Assembly: GCA_903875575.1 (NCBI GenBank)
Contig: CAIQWJ010000021.1
Span: 56,380-120,379, forward strand
Reading direction: 5' to 3'
DNA length: 64,000 nt
DNA from: an uncultured Acidobacteriia bacterium
GTDB lineage: Bacteria > Acidobacteriota > Terriglobia > Bryobacterales > Bryobacteraceae
The notes under the pieces are model-generated. The model was given only the letters and a program-made list of their open reading frames with translations, was not told the DNA's origin and searched no databases. Shown in pieces: positions 43,224 to 52,556 of this stretch. Every line of letters begins with the position of its first letter. Position 1 is the first letter of the stretch. A program made the position numbers and the translations under genes.

Positions 43224-44720
43224 ATGCGGCGATTTCTACTCTTCATGCTGGCGACCCTGGCGTTGGCCCAGAGCGACAGCGTCTTTCGGACCACCACCCA
43301 GCTGATCCAGATCGACGTCGCCGCTGAGGACAAGAACGGCCAGCCGGTTACAGGTCTCGGAAGAGACGATTTTGAGCTGATCGTCAATCACAAGCCGCAG
43401 CCCATCGATACCTTCACCGCTACGTCCCTGACTCCGGCACCCGAGGTGCCGCTGCCGCGAGGCACCTTCAGCAACAAACAGGCCGCCGTCGAGGTTTCGC
43501 AGGGCCGCTACACAGTCTTCCTGCTCGACTGGCGCAATACGAATAGAATGCTGCAATCCTGGGCGAATTCAGAACTGCCCAGGATGCTTGCCGCCCAGCC
43601 TCCGGAGAACAAGGCCGCCCTGTATCTGGTCAACGACAACGGCTTTCAGATTCTCCAGGAGTTTACGGCCGACCACGATCTGCTGTTGTCGAAAGCCACA
43701 TCGTTATGGGGTGAAATTCCCCCGCCTATGGCGTACATCGATCAGGCGGAACAGGCGGCAAAGGAAACCGTCCTCGCATTTCGCGGCATCGCGAAGCATC
43801 TGGCCGGGATCTCCGGGCAGAAGCTCCTGATCTGGATCAGTACGGGCTTTCCGGATAGCGCACCGCACCCACCCCTGCCTTTCGGAATCCGTGTGGCGGT
43901 GAAACCGGCCGATTCGCCATCGGCTACTTCATTTCAGATCGACATCGATAACGCCGTACGAGCCCTCGGCAACGCCAATATTGTGGTCGAATCCGTCGTG
44001 TCGAGTTATCTGGGAGCGACTGTGCTGCCAGAGTTCGGGGCGACTATGACCTACGACGGTCCACTCCGGCAAATCGCGGAGCGAACCGGCGGCCGGCTCT
44101 TTCCTCCCGAAAACAACGATCTGGCCGCGACCCTTCATGTTGCCGCGACGGATCGCGCCGCCAGCTATGAGATCGGCTACTACTCCCCTGGCGACCTCCC
44201 TACGGGGCTCCAGCCCTTTGAGGTCCGCTGCCGCCGGCCCGGCGTAACGCTGCGATATCGGGAGGGCTATTTCGTGGATAAGAACCTTCCGAAGGCCCCG
44301 GTCGACAAACGCGCTGAATCGCAGGACGTTCTGGAACGCGCCGTTGACGCCGTGAGCATCCCGCTCATGGCAAAGGCTGCCCGAACCATGGGGAACGTCG
44401 GGAGCGTGATCCTGCGGTTGACCATTGATGCCAACGCCCTGTCGCTGAGTCCGGACGGAGATCTTTGGCGCGGCAAGGTAGCCGTTCTCACGCGGTTTGC
44501 CTCGGACGTAGACGAGCAACTGGGCGATGTGCCACTGGATTCGCCGGCGCTCACGTTTACCGCCGAACAACGCACTCGGGCACTAAGAGACGGAATTACT
44601 CTGCGCTTCACCATGAAATTGCCAGCGGGAGCCAGCACCCTGCGGGCTCTCGTAAGGGACGAAGCTTCCGGCAATATGGGCAGCGTGACGATTCCCGTGT
44701 CGGACTTGCCGGAATTTTGA
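43224..44720 (+). CDS. VWA-domain-related secreted protein, TIGR03436 (acidobacterial) type
   Basis: A 498-residue exported protein of a family almost restricted to Acidobacteria. After a signal peptide (LLFMLATLALAQ), the opening TTTQLIQIDVAAEDKNGQPVTGL and RDDFELIVNHKPQPIDTF are diagnostic. The von Willebrand A-like domain follows, from about residue 95 (YTVFLLDWRNTN) to about 320, where FEVRCRRPGVTLRYREGYFVDK marks the family end. The MIDAS DxSxS motif is replaced by DWRNT, so metal-dependent adhesion is doubtful. ATG 43224 gives a clean signal peptide; the frame starts 30 bases earlier. The next gene, also secreted, starts 70 bases downstream. Confidence 0.82.
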   Translation: MRRFLLFMLATLALAQSDSVFRTTTQLIQIDVAAEDKNGQPVTGLGRDDFELIVNHKPQPIDTFTATSLTPAPEVPLPRGTFSNKQAAVEVSQGRYTVFLLDWRNTNRMLQSWANSELPRMLAAQPPENKAALYLVNDNGFQILQEFTADHDLLLSKATSLWGEIPPPMAYIDQAEQAAKETVLAFRGIAKHLAGISGQKLLIWISTGFPDSAPHPPLPFGIRVAVKPADSPSATSFQIDIDNAVRALGNANIVVESVVSSYLGATVLPEFGATMTYDGPLRQIAERTGGRLFPPENNDLAATLHVAATDRAASYEIGYYSPGDLPTGLQPFEVRCRRPGVTLRYREGYFVDKNLPKAPVDKRAESQDVLERAVDAVSIPLMAKAARTMGNVGSVILRLTIDANALSLSPDGDLWRGKVAVLTRFASDVDEQLGDVPLDSPALTFTAEQRTRALRDGITLRFTMKLPAGASTLRALVRDEASGNMGSVTIPVSDLPEF

Positions 44721-44790
44721 GGCTGGCTTGCCGTTCTCAGCCCCAAAAAACCGTTGAAACCAAATCCGCTTCCGGTGCGACAATAGAGGT

Positions 44791-45957
44791 ATGCAGTTTT
44801 TGCTCCGACGCGTCCCGGCACTGGTGTGCCTGCCCGCTCTGCTGTTTTTCGCCCTCTCTCTCTCCGCCCAGCAAACCCTGACGGTGGCGAAGCTCGTGGA
44901 TTTTATCAAATCCTCCATCCAGCAGAAGAACCAGGATAAGGACGTGGCGGGTGCCCTTGCCAAAATGAAGCTGTCAGAAAAGCTCAGTCCGACTGTGGTG
45001 GAAGATCTGCAGTCCGCGGGGGCCGGGCCGAAAACAGTGGCAGCGCTCGCCGCGCTCGTGACGCAGACGGCAAGTCTCAATTCAGCGCCGCCGAAGACCG
45101 TCATTACCGTCCCGCAGCCGACGGGGCCGAAAGAACCCTCCGCCGCCGATAAGAGAGTGGCTCTCGAAGAAGCCCGAGACTTCGCCCTGAACTACGTGAA
45201 ATCTCTTCCCGATTTTCTTTGCATGCAGGTAACCCGGCGTTCCGTCGACAACCATTTTCAGGTAGGGTCCGAAGGTTCCTGGACTCCCCAGGATCGTCTC
45301 CTCGAAAAGTTAACCTTTTTCGATCACAAAGAAAACTACGAACTGATCCAGCACAACGACAACGCGGTCGTGGGGAAGAACTGGGAGTCGATCGGCGGTT
45401 CCTATTCTCGCGGAGAGTGGGCTACGCTGCTTTCGGAGGTTTTCGAGCCTGCCACGCATACCGATTTCAACTGGCTGCGCTGGGGTACCTTACGAGGCCA
45501 TCTGAGCCACGTCTACGAATACCGTATCGAGCAGCAGTACTCCCAGGAAACCATTTCCTATCAAAATGAGCAGAAAATCACTGCCGGTTTTCATGGCCTC
45601 GTCTACATCGAGAAGGGCACCAATATCGTCCTGCGTCTGACCGTCATCCCCGATATCCCGGCGAGCTTTCCCGTGCAGGACGTGAACCAGATCGTCGATT
45701 ACGACTATCAGGAGATCGGGACTCAGACTCACCTGTTACCGCTTCGGTCGCAGGTCCAGATGCGCGATGGCCACCAGGCCAGCAAGAACGAAATCGAGTG
45801 GCGCCAATACCGGAAATACAGCGCCGATTTCAACATAAAATTCGATACGACCGAAAGCGGCACAGGTTCCGAAGACAAGCCGGCCGAGGAAAAGCCGGCC
45901 GACGGCAATTCAAAAGACAAAGCGGCACCGATGCCTGCCGCTACGCAAAAAAAGTGA
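44791..45957 (+). CDS. Secreted protein of unknown function, acidobacterial type
   Basis: A 388-residue exported protein. The signal peptide is VPALVCLPALLFFALSLSAQ. Then come a short helical domain (about 28-85; LVDFIKSSIQQKNQDKDVAG), and a beta-rich domain from about 125 (ALNYVKSLPDFLCMQVTRR) to about 340 that resembles outer-membrane lipoprotein-sorting or LolA-like folds (inference from alternation of strands and YDYQEIGTQTHLLPL). The tail is Lys/Glu/Ala/Pro rich. Proteins of this pattern are numerous in Acidobacteria and have no known job. Co-transcription with the preceding VWA-related gene is likely. Confidence 0.7.
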   Translation: MQFLLRRVPALVCLPALLFFALSLSAQQTLTVAKLVDFIKSSIQQKNQDKDVAGALAKMKLSEKLSPTVVEDLQSAGAGPKTVAALAALVTQTASLNSAPPKTVITVPQPTGPKEPSAADKRVALEEARDFALNYVKSLPDFLCMQVTRRSVDNHFQVGSEGSWTPQDRLLEKLTFFDHKENYELIQHNDNAVVGKNWESIGGSYSRGEWATLLSEVFEPATHTDFNWLRWGTLRGHLSHVYEYRIEQQYSQETISYQNEQKITAGFHGLVYIEKGTNIVLRLTVIPDIPASFPVQDVNQIVDYDYQEIGTQTHLLPLRSQVQMRDGHQASKNEIEWRQYRKYSADFNIKFDTTESGTGSEDKPAEEKPADGNSKDKAAPMPAATQKK

Positions 45958-45970
45958 TATCCTCAAACCA

Positions 45971-46264
45971 ATGACGGCTGCCGTGCCACGCGCGCTTCGC
46001 ATTTTCGTCGCGATCTTCTCGATCGTGGCGATGTTGTGCGTCTCCGCCGTCTCCGTCTCCGCCGCGCACACTCACCTGAACCAACCGGTGGACCGTTGCG
46101 ACGTTTGTTCCGCAGCGCACATGACCGCCGAGCGCGTTGCCGTGGTTCAGGTCGTTCACGCGCTGGAAGTTCAGCATTACGTCCCCCGTCCCGTAACTCT
46201 CCAGAATATTGCCTCGCGCGGCATTCTGGCCTTCCTCACTCGCGGTCCTCCCGCCTCTCTGTAA
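45971..46264 (+). CDS. Small exported protein with His/Cys metal-ligand-like motif
   Basis: A 97-residue protein with one N-terminal hydrophobic segment (LRIFVAIFSIVAMLCVSAV), probably a signal peptide or anchor. The mature start carries AAHTHLNQPVDRCDVCSAAH, an arrangement of two His, a C-x2-C pair and a further His that resembles the metal-ligand pattern of DUF2946/CopL-like periplasmic proteins. The remaining residues are unremarkable. It lies 88 bases upstream of TonB receptor 2, in the same direction, which suggests joint expression and a metal-related role (inference). The start is the only ATG in frame; its Shine-Dalgarno is weak. Confidence 0.65.
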   Translation: MTAAVPRALRIFVAIFSIVAMLCVSAVSVSAAHTHLNQPVDRCDVCSAAHMTAERVAVVQVVHALEVQHYVPRPVTLQNIASRGILAFLTRGPPASL

Positions 46265-46351
46265 GCCTGTTGCGTCGTTCGTCCGGGCAATTACCCGGGC
46301 TGCCTCCCGTTTTGCAGCGTTTCCAGTGATGTCGGTTTGAGGAAGGGTCCA

Positions 46352-48844
46352 ATGAAGAATAGTCTTTGTAATCTGCTCGTACTTGCAGTGATGGCCGCGC
46401 CATTCGCTGCCGCCCAGGGGATGGGGTCGGCCGGGTCGGTTTCCGGCACGGTTGCAGATCCCTCCGGTGGTGTCCTGCCTGGCGCCACGGTGGAACTTCG
46501 CAATCAGATCAGTGGTTATGACAAGACCGTCACCACCGACGGAACCGGAGCCTTTCATTTTCTCGATCTGTCGCCCAACAACTATCACCTCACCGCGAAG
46601 GCGACCGGTTTTGCAACCTACAACGCCGATTTGACGATTCGCGGCTCCGTGCCCGTCACACGTCCGATTGTGATGGCACTGGGGACGGAAACCACAACCA
46701 TCGAAGTCTCTGCCGGTGCCGATCTTGTCGAGAGCGCCCCAACCCCGCACACCGAGGTCGATACCAGCCAGTTCGAGAACCTCCCCAACTATTCGGTTGC
46801 CGGCGGCTTGAACGACGTCGTAGCCCACTCCGCGCCCGGCGTAGTGGAAGATTCCAACGGCTTCATTCACCCTCAGGGCGATCACGCTGAAACCCAGTTC
46901 GTCTTCGACAATCAGCCTGTGACCGACCAGCAGAACAAAAATTTCTCCACCTCCATGCCGGAAAACGCCATCGCTTCCGTGGAAGTCATCGCCGGCGCGC
47001 CACCCGCTGAATATGGCGACAAGACCAGCCTCGTGATCAACGCCATCACGAAGAGCGGCCTCGGCTTAACGAAGTCCTTCGGCAGCGTCACATCCGACGT
47101 CGGCTCCTTTGGTACTTACGGGCAGGCCGCGACCTTCGGCACGGGCGGCAAGCGTTGGGGCAACTTTCTTTCCCTGAATGTCGTCCGTTCGGATCGCTAT
47201 CTCGATCCTCCCGAATTCTCCGCCCTGCATGACGCGGGCAACAACGAAACCGCCTTTGACCGTGCCGACTACCAGCCGGACGCCAACAACACAATCCACC
47301 TCAACCTGTTCCTTTCACGCGCCTGGTTCCAGACCCCGAATACTTATACGCAACAGGCAGCCGGGCAGGATCAGCGCAATCGCATCGTCACCTTCAACAT
47401 CGCGCCGGGCTGGACCCATATCCTCACACCGAGCTCCACCCTGACTGTAAACACCTATCTACGCCGCGACGACGCGCACTACACGCCAAGTCGCAACCCG
47501 CTCAGCGATCAGACCGCAACGGTCGCGCAGACCCGCACCCTGACCAATCTCGGCTTCAAGGTGGACCACGCACTCGTCAAAGGCCGCCACAACATCAAGA
47601 CCGGCGTCCAGGTGCAGCACACTTTCATCAGCGAGGATTTCTCGCTCGGCATTACGGACCCGAACTACGTGGCCGATAATGGCGCAACCGGCCTCTCCCC
47701 CTATGATCTGACCGCAGGCGGCAAACTCTTCCACTTCGGAGCGCACACCGACGTGAAAGGCTACGCGTACTACCTGCAGGATGCCGTCACCCTTGGCAAT
47801 CTCACCCTGCAGGCGGGTATTCGTTTCGATCTCTACCGTGGTCTGACCGGCGGCAACGGCGTGCAGCCCAGGCTCGGCGCTTCGTACCTTTTCAAACCGA
47901 CCATGACTGTCTTCCGCGCGTCGTACTCGAAGTTCTTCGAGACACCCTACAACGAGAACCTGCTGCTTTCGAGCGCCACAGGCAACGGCGGCCTCGCCAG
48001 CAATGTCTTCGGTGCCTTCGGCGCTAAGGCTCTCCAGCCTGGAACCCGCAACCAATACAACGTGGGCCTGCAACAGGGAATCCGCAGGCACGTTCTCGTG
48101 GACGCAGGCTACTTCTGGAAATTCACGCACAACGCCTACGATTTCGATACGCTTTTCAACTCGCCCATCACGTTCCCCATTCAATGGCGGCTGAGCAAGA
48201 TCGACGGTGTTTCGGCGCGCGCCACATTCACGCCGGTTCATGGCTTCAGCGCCTATGCGATTCTCGGCCACACCCGCGCACGCTTCTTCGGCCCGGAGAG
48301 TGGCGGCATTCTGTTTAACTCACCGCTGAACAATTCCGTTTTCCGCATAGACCACGATGAAGCTCTGGAAACCACCGCGAATCTCCGTTATCAGAAAAAG
48401 AAGGACGGACCCTGGGCCAGCCTGACATGGCGCTACGACAGCGGGGAAGTGGCTGGAGCCGTACCGGATCTGGTCTCGGTCTACACCTTGTCCGGCGACG
48501 CCCAGGCCTCTATCGGTTTTCACTGTGGCGGGACTTACGCTACGCTGACAACGCCAATCACGTCGTGTCCCGGCGGCAACGCTTCCGCCCTTCTCGTCAA
48601 CATTCCGAAGGCCGGAACCGAGAATGACGACACCAACCCGCCCAGAGTTGCTCCGCGCAACCTGTTCGACATCGGCATCGGCGACGACAATGTTTTCCAC
48701 ACGGAACGCGTCCACTATCGCTTCCAGTTGACGGCGGTGAATGTGACGAACGTCGTCGCAGTCTATAACTTTCTTTCCACCTTCAGTGGCACGCATTTCG
48801 TGAGTCCGAGATCGTTTACCGCCGAATTCGGTCTGGTCTGGTAA
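46352..48844 (+). CDS. TonB-dependent receptor with carboxypeptidase-regulatory domain 2
   Basis: An 830-residue outer-membrane receptor. It has a signal peptide (LLVLAVMAAPFAAAQ), a carboxypeptidase-regulatory-like domain (about 35-120; SVSGTVADPSGGVLPGATVEL), a plug (VDTSQFENLPNYSVAGGLNDVVAHSAPG split across the segment at about 130-230) and a C-terminal beta barrel ending FTAEFGLVW. It is about 280 residues shorter than receptor 1, with a smaller barrel. ATG 46352 has GAGGAAGGG upstream; TTG 46337 is less likely. The preceding small His/Cys protein suggests metal or metallophore transport (inference). The substrate is otherwise unknown. Confidence 0.92.
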   Translation: MKNSLCNLLVLAVMAAPFAAAQGMGSAGSVSGTVADPSGGVLPGATVELRNQISGYDKTVTTDGTGAFHFLDLSPNNYHLTAKATGFATYNADLTIRGSVPVTRPIVMALGTETTTIEVSAGADLVESAPTPHTEVDTSQFENLPNYSVAGGLNDVVAHSAPGVVEDSNGFIHPQGDHAETQFVFDNQPVTDQQNKNFSTSMPENAIASVEVIAGAPPAEYGDKTSLVINAITKSGLGLTKSFGSVTSDVGSFGTYGQAATFGTGGKRWGNFLSLNVVRSDRYLDPPEFSALHDAGNNETAFDRADYQPDANNTIHLNLFLSRAWFQTPNTYTQQAAGQDQRNRIVTFNIAPGWTHILTPSSTLTVNTYLRRDDAHYTPSRNPLSDQTATVAQTRTLTNLGFKVDHALVKGRHNIKTGVQVQHTFISEDFSLGITDPNYVADNGATGLSPYDLTAGGKLFHFGAHTDVKGYAYYLQDAVTLGNLTLQAGIRFDLYRGLTGGNGVQPRLGASYLFKPTMTVFRASYSKFFETPYNENLLLSSATGNGGLASNVFGAFGAKALQPGTRNQYNVGLQQGIRRHVLVDAGYFWKFTHNAYDFDTLFNSPITFPIQWRLSKIDGVSARATFTPVHGFSAYAILGHTRARFFGPESGGILFNSPLNNSVFRIDHDEALETTANLRYQKKKDGPWASLTWRYDSGEVAGAVPDLVSVYTLSGDAQASIGFHCGGTYATLTTPITSCPGGNASALLVNIPKAGTENDDTNPPRVAPRNLFDIGIGDDNVFHTERVHYRFQLTAVNVTNVVAVYNFLSTFSGTHFVSPRSFTAEFGLVW

Positions 48845-48871
48845 GAACCGTCGATTTACACTGGAATCCTC

Positions 48872-50632
48872 ATGGATTCCGCACCTGAATACTCTCCGCG
48901 CTGGCGGTGCAACGAGTTTAAGCTGGCCATCAATATGGCGGGCGCGATTTCCGCCGGAGCCTACACCGCCGGAGTTCTGGACTTCCTGACGGAGGCGCTT
49001 GACGAATGGGCGACAGCCAAAAAAGCTTTTCGCGAACAACGGGCCGCTCCGGTCCCGCTGCACGAAGTAACAATTGAAGCCATCTCCGGCGCGTCCGCCG
49101 GCGGCATGTGCGCAGCCATCGCCGCGGTAATGCTGCAGAAGAAGTTCGATCATATTCACGACGCGCATCCGGGCGATGAAATCCCACCCGCTCCAACGAC
49201 GAATACATTCTATGAAGCCTGGGTCAATCAGATTGACATCCGGGAATTGCTTTCCACTCGCGACGTCGACGGCGATGAACCGGTCGTTTCGCTGCTGGAT
49301 TCCACTATCATCGATGACATCGCCCTGAAAACTGTCGCCCCACCCAAATCCGCCGACCTGAATCGTTCTGATTATGTTTCAAAAAATCTGAATCTCTTCC
49401 TGCCGGTCACCAATGTTCGTGGTGTTTCATATCCCCTCTACGGGGGCAACTCTCATGCCGCTACAGACCTGCCTCCGGGTGTTGACGAATTCATTGCCTA
49501 CTACGGCGATCATCTCCAGTTTGAGACTACGGAGCCACACAAGGAGCCGGTTGCGACGACCGCGAAATCCCTGCCGCTTGGATGCCCGAACGGAGCATGG
49601 GACCTTCTCCGCGAGACAGCTAAGGCCACAGGCGCTGTGCCCGTCGCCTTAGCCCCGCGCGTTCTGTCGCGCGAAACCCGCGATTACCTTCAACCTCCCT
49701 GGCCAACCCACGGCGAACCAATGTCCAGGCCCTTGACGCCCGATTTTCCGGATCCTCGCCCTGCTGCCATCGACACCCTGAATGTGGATGCCGGTGTGAC
49801 CAACAACAACCCGTTTGATCTCGCGCATGACTTTCTCGCAGCTCTCAACCCGAAGAGGGAATGCCCGCTGGGTGGGAAGCCTCGAAATCCCCGTGACGGG
49901 CACCAGGCCAATGCCGCCGTCCTTACAATTGCGCCCTTTCCGGCGCTTGACCGGTTCGATCGGGAATTCGATCCTGCGGCTTCCAGTGGCATCTCACGAA
50001 TCATCGCCCGCCTCTTCACCGTCCTGCTTTCCCAGTCGCGGTTTCTTGGTGAATCGCTCGACGTGCTGACCAGCCCCAACGGTTTCAGCCGCTTCGTGAT
50101 CGCTCCAAGTGATTCGGAATTCACAGGCGGCTCCGCGCTCCAATGTGGCACCCTGGGCGCTTTTGGCGGTTTCTTCTCCCGCCGCTTCCGCGCTCATGAC
50201 TTCATGCTCGGCCGCTACAACTGCCAGCGGTTTCTGAAGACCCAGTTCGCGTTGCCGGCAGAAAATGAAGTCTTCCAGGAAGGCTTGCGCCGCGCGACTG
50301 AGTTCGCGCCGGAGATATTGAAGGACTTTCAATTCACCACCGCTCCCGCCGGACGTCATCAGGGAGAAACCTGGATGCCGATCATTCCCTGCGTTGGTAC
50401 CGCGGCACTAAATGTATCCCATCCTGCCCGTCAGACACTTACGCGTGAGCAGTTGAATGAGATCGTCGGACTCGTTCTCAAAAGACTCCGCGCGATCGTC
50501 CCGCGGCTCCTGGATGGCACCGGCCCCTTAAGCTTCCTGTCGGTTGTCGCCTTGTGGCCGCTGTCGTTCTTCGTCAGCAGCGCAATACGGAACTACCTGT
50601 CGGATGCCCTGGGCCAAAACCTCGAACGCTGA
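48872..50632 (+). CDS. Patatin-like phospholipase family protein
   Basis: A 586-residue putative lipid acyl hydrolase. The patatin-type oxyanion loop is seen as MAGAISAGAYTAG, the nucleophile is S75 in the GxSxG box GASAGG, and the catalytic Asp is D306 in the DAG motif (VDAGVTNNNP), the usual Ser-Asp dyad. The extra ~250 C-terminal residues and large insert after the nucleophile make it much longer than simple patatins; it ends with a hydrophobic helix (SFLSVVALWPLSFFVSSAI) that could anchor it in a membrane. No signal peptide is seen. It starts 27 bases after TonB receptor 2 and could be co-transcribed. Confidence 0.85.
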   Translation: MDSAPEYSPRWRCNEFKLAINMAGAISAGAYTAGVLDFLTEALDEWATAKKAFREQRAAPVPLHEVTIEAISGASAGGMCAAIAAVMLQKKFDHIHDAHPGDEIPPAPTTNTFYEAWVNQIDIRELLSTRDVDGDEPVVSLLDSTIIDDIALKTVAPPKSADLNRSDYVSKNLNLFLPVTNVRGVSYPLYGGNSHAATDLPPGVDEFIAYYGDHLQFETTEPHKEPVATTAKSLPLGCPNGAWDLLRETAKATGAVPVALAPRVLSRETRDYLQPPWPTHGEPMSRPLTPDFPDPRPAAIDTLNVDAGVTNNNPFDLAHDFLAALNPKRECPLGGKPRNPRDGHQANAAVLTIAPFPALDRFDREFDPAASSGISRIIARLFTVLLSQSRFLGESLDVLTSPNGFSRFVIAPSDSEFTGGSALQCGTLGAFGGFFSRRFRAHDFMLGRYNCQRFLKTQFALPAENEVFQEGLRRATEFAPEILKDFQFTTAPAGRHQGETWMPIIPCVGTAALNVSHPARQTLTREQLNEIVGLVLKRLRAIVPRLLDGTGPLSFLSVVALWPLSFFVSSAIRNYLSDALGQNLER

Positions 50633-50644
50633 CCAGGTCGTGGG

Positions 50645-52159
50645 CTAGATCTTGCGCCCGATGATCGCGTAGTCCAGGCCACCGAAGAACCGCTCGCGGA
50701 AATCCGTTGGCAGGCTGCCGAGTTCCGGCATCGTCTCGATCGCCGGCGACAGGTAGTGCAGTTCCATCCCGGCCAGGCCTGCCTCTTCCATGCAGAAATG
50801 CACGTACTGGTGCGGCATTGGCCGGGTATGGGTTGGATCCAGATAGAAATGCGTGGCAAAAATCGCGAGGCACTCCGGATTCGGCGTCTCAATCGCCAGC
50901 AACCCGCCGCGCTCCAGTTTCGACGCGCACAGCCGGATCATCTCCGGCAGTCGCTCCGGTGGCAGATGTTCCACTACCTGAGAACTGAGAATCCCGTCGA
51001 ACTCGCCATCGGGCTGCGCTGTCAGGTAATCGAACAAATCGGCGACCTCTGCTTCGAGTCCTTTTCCGCGACACACGGCTACAGACTCGGCGCTGAGGTC
51101 AAGCCCGCGCGCGGACACGCCCGCTTCGCGCATGACTTCAAGAAACTCGCCACGTCCACAGCCGATATCCAGCACGCGATTCCGGCCCTCGAAAAACTGC
51201 CGGTAAAACTCCATGTTGCGGCGAATTCGCTCATCCGTGCCGCGGAACCGCTCCGCGAAGCGAGCGTAATCGAATGTTCCCCCATCCAACGGAACAGGCA
51301 CCACCGCAACCGTACTGCCCACGGACTGAGCCTGGCTAACCGGCGTGCCGGCCCGCTGCCGAAGCAACCGCAGTTCGGTATGGATCAGCTTCTCGTAGGA
51401 TTCGCGTATCTTTTTCAGATCTGCCCACAAACGATCCTGGATGCCGAGATTCGCACGGTCCAGCGCACCCAGGTAATCGCGATGCTGCATCTGGAGCATT
51501 TCCCGAAAATTCGCTTCCACCAGACTCACGCGGTGCTGGAATGCGCTCTGGAGATCAGCTGCGGCGCGCAAAAACTGCACTTCATTGATCGCCAGTTTCT
51601 GCTCCCATCCGATACGCCATTCTGACCAGTGGGTTCGAATATCTTTGAGCTCGCGCGCTTCCGCTTCCACTCGGCTCAGCTCGGCCAGGAGATTGCGCTC
51701 CCGTGCAATGGCACCTTCCCGTTCCTCCCGGACGTTCACGCGCAGCCACGCAAACCGTTCTTCTGTCTGAGCTGCCAGTACCTGGAGTGAGCGGTTCTGT
51801 TCGCTGAGCGCTTCCATCGCGGCCTCCACCGCCGCAAGAGCCTCCCGGTTGAAAACCACCTGGTCCCGCACGAACCACTGCAATGACCGCGCAATGGCTT
51901 TCTTGATGCCCTGAATAACGCTGTTTGCCACCCCGCCTGCACGTGGGTTCACCGAGCCGATGGCCGCCACCTTGGCCTGAGCGGCATCACGGGCATGCAC
52001 CAGTGGCATCAGGTCCACGGGAGCAGCCCGAAGTGGCGGCAGCGCGCCGTCATCCACTTCGTCGCTGGGTGCCGACGTTGCTGTGCCGTTACGCACTCGA
52101 TCTCGAACTGCCGCCACAATCGCGTTCAGCTCGGCGATTTTATCTAAGTCACCGGCCAC
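50645..52159 (-). CDS. SAM-dependent methyltransferase with N-terminal coiled coil
   Basis: A 504-residue protein. The first ~300 residues are helical and rich in Glu, Arg, Ala and Leu with coiled-coil character (EAMEALSEQNRSLQVLA, NLLAELSRVEAEARELK). The class I methyltransferase domain begins at about 300, with motif I VLDIGCGRGEFLEVM and the motif IV-like ILSSQVVEHLPPERL. The C-terminal part (ETPNPECLAIFATHFYLDPTHTRPMP) matches sugar/O-antigen-capping methyltransferases. A membrane- or polymer-length-related role in polysaccharide methylation is plausible but only inferred. Its start overlaps the queF stop by 11 bases, so it is the third gene of the operon. Confidence 0.85.
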   Translation of the reverse strand: MAGDLDKIAELNAIVAAVRDRVRNGTATSAPSDEVDDGALPPLRAAPVDLMPLVHARDAAQAKVAAIGSVNPRAGGVANSVIQGIKKAIARSLQWFVRDQVVFNREALAAVEAAMEALSEQNRSLQVLAAQTEERFAWLRVNVREEREGAIARERNLLAELSRVEAEARELKDIRTHWSEWRIGWEQKLAINEVQFLRAAADLQSAFQHRVSLVEANFREMLQMQHRDYLGALDRANLGIQDRLWADLKKIRESYEKLIHTELRLLRQRAGTPVSQAQSVGSTVAVVPVPLDGGTFDYARFAERFRGTDERIRRNMEFYRQFFEGRNRVLDIGCGRGEFLEVMREAGVSARGLDLSAESVAVCRGKGLEAEVADLFDYLTAQPDGEFDGILSSQVVEHLPPERLPEMIRLCASKLERGGLLAIETPNPECLAIFATHFYLDPTHTRPMPHQYVHFCMEEAGLAGMELHYLSPAIETMPELGSLPTDFRERFFGGLDYAIIGRKI

Positions 52160-52556
52160 GGCGTGAACTCGTCTTTGACCACGACGCCGTCATGCGGGAC
52201 TCCAGCCCGCCTCGCGGGGTGAAGTCTCCCGTCACCGTCGCGCTCACCGGCTTCGTCGCCTTCACAATGTCCCGCAGAATGCAGTTGACCACGTTTTCCT
52301 GGAAGATCCCCAGATCCCGATACGCCAGCATGTACATCTTGAACGATTTCAATTCGAGACACAGCTTGTCCGGCACGTAGTTGATCGTGACCACTCCGAA
52401 ATCCGGCAGTCCGGTCTTCGGGCACACTGACGTGAACTCCGGATTCGTGATCTCAATCTCGTAATCGGGAAACTGGTTCGGCCATGTTTCAATCTCCGGC
52501 AGTTTCGCGTCCACTCCTGCTGCCGCGTGCTCATCCGTATATCCGCGTTTCGCCAT
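52149..52556 (-). CDS. queF: NADPH-dependent 7-cyano-7-deazaguanine reductase QueF (type I, short)
   Basis: A 135-residue tunnel-fold enzyme that reduces preQ0 to preQ1 in queuosine biosynthesis. The catalytic Cys is C45 in FTSVCPKTGLPDFG with Asp D52, and the substrate-recognition segment reads YRDLGIFQEN (Gln where many relatives have His, with the adjacent Glu kept). GDFTPRGG near the C-terminus is typical. Length matches the short Bacillus-type enzyme. ATG 52556 overlaps the stop of the preceding gene (TAATG), so it is translationally coupled. The last dozen residues (WSKTSSRRGR) are unlike the usual ending. No other queuosine gene is in the window. Confidence 0.93.
   Translation of the reverse strand: MAKRGYTDEHAAAGVDAKLPEIETWPNQFPDYEIEITNPEFTSVCPKTGLPDFGVVTINYVPDKLCLELKSFKMYMLAYRDLGIFQENVVNCILRDIVKATKPVSATVTGDFTPRGGLESRMTASWSKTSSRRGR

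Noticed and set aside
45941..46885. 314-codon open frame on the minus strand across the small His/Cys gene and the start of TonB receptor 2
   Set aside because: It is antisense to two supported genes and has no signal peptide or domain.
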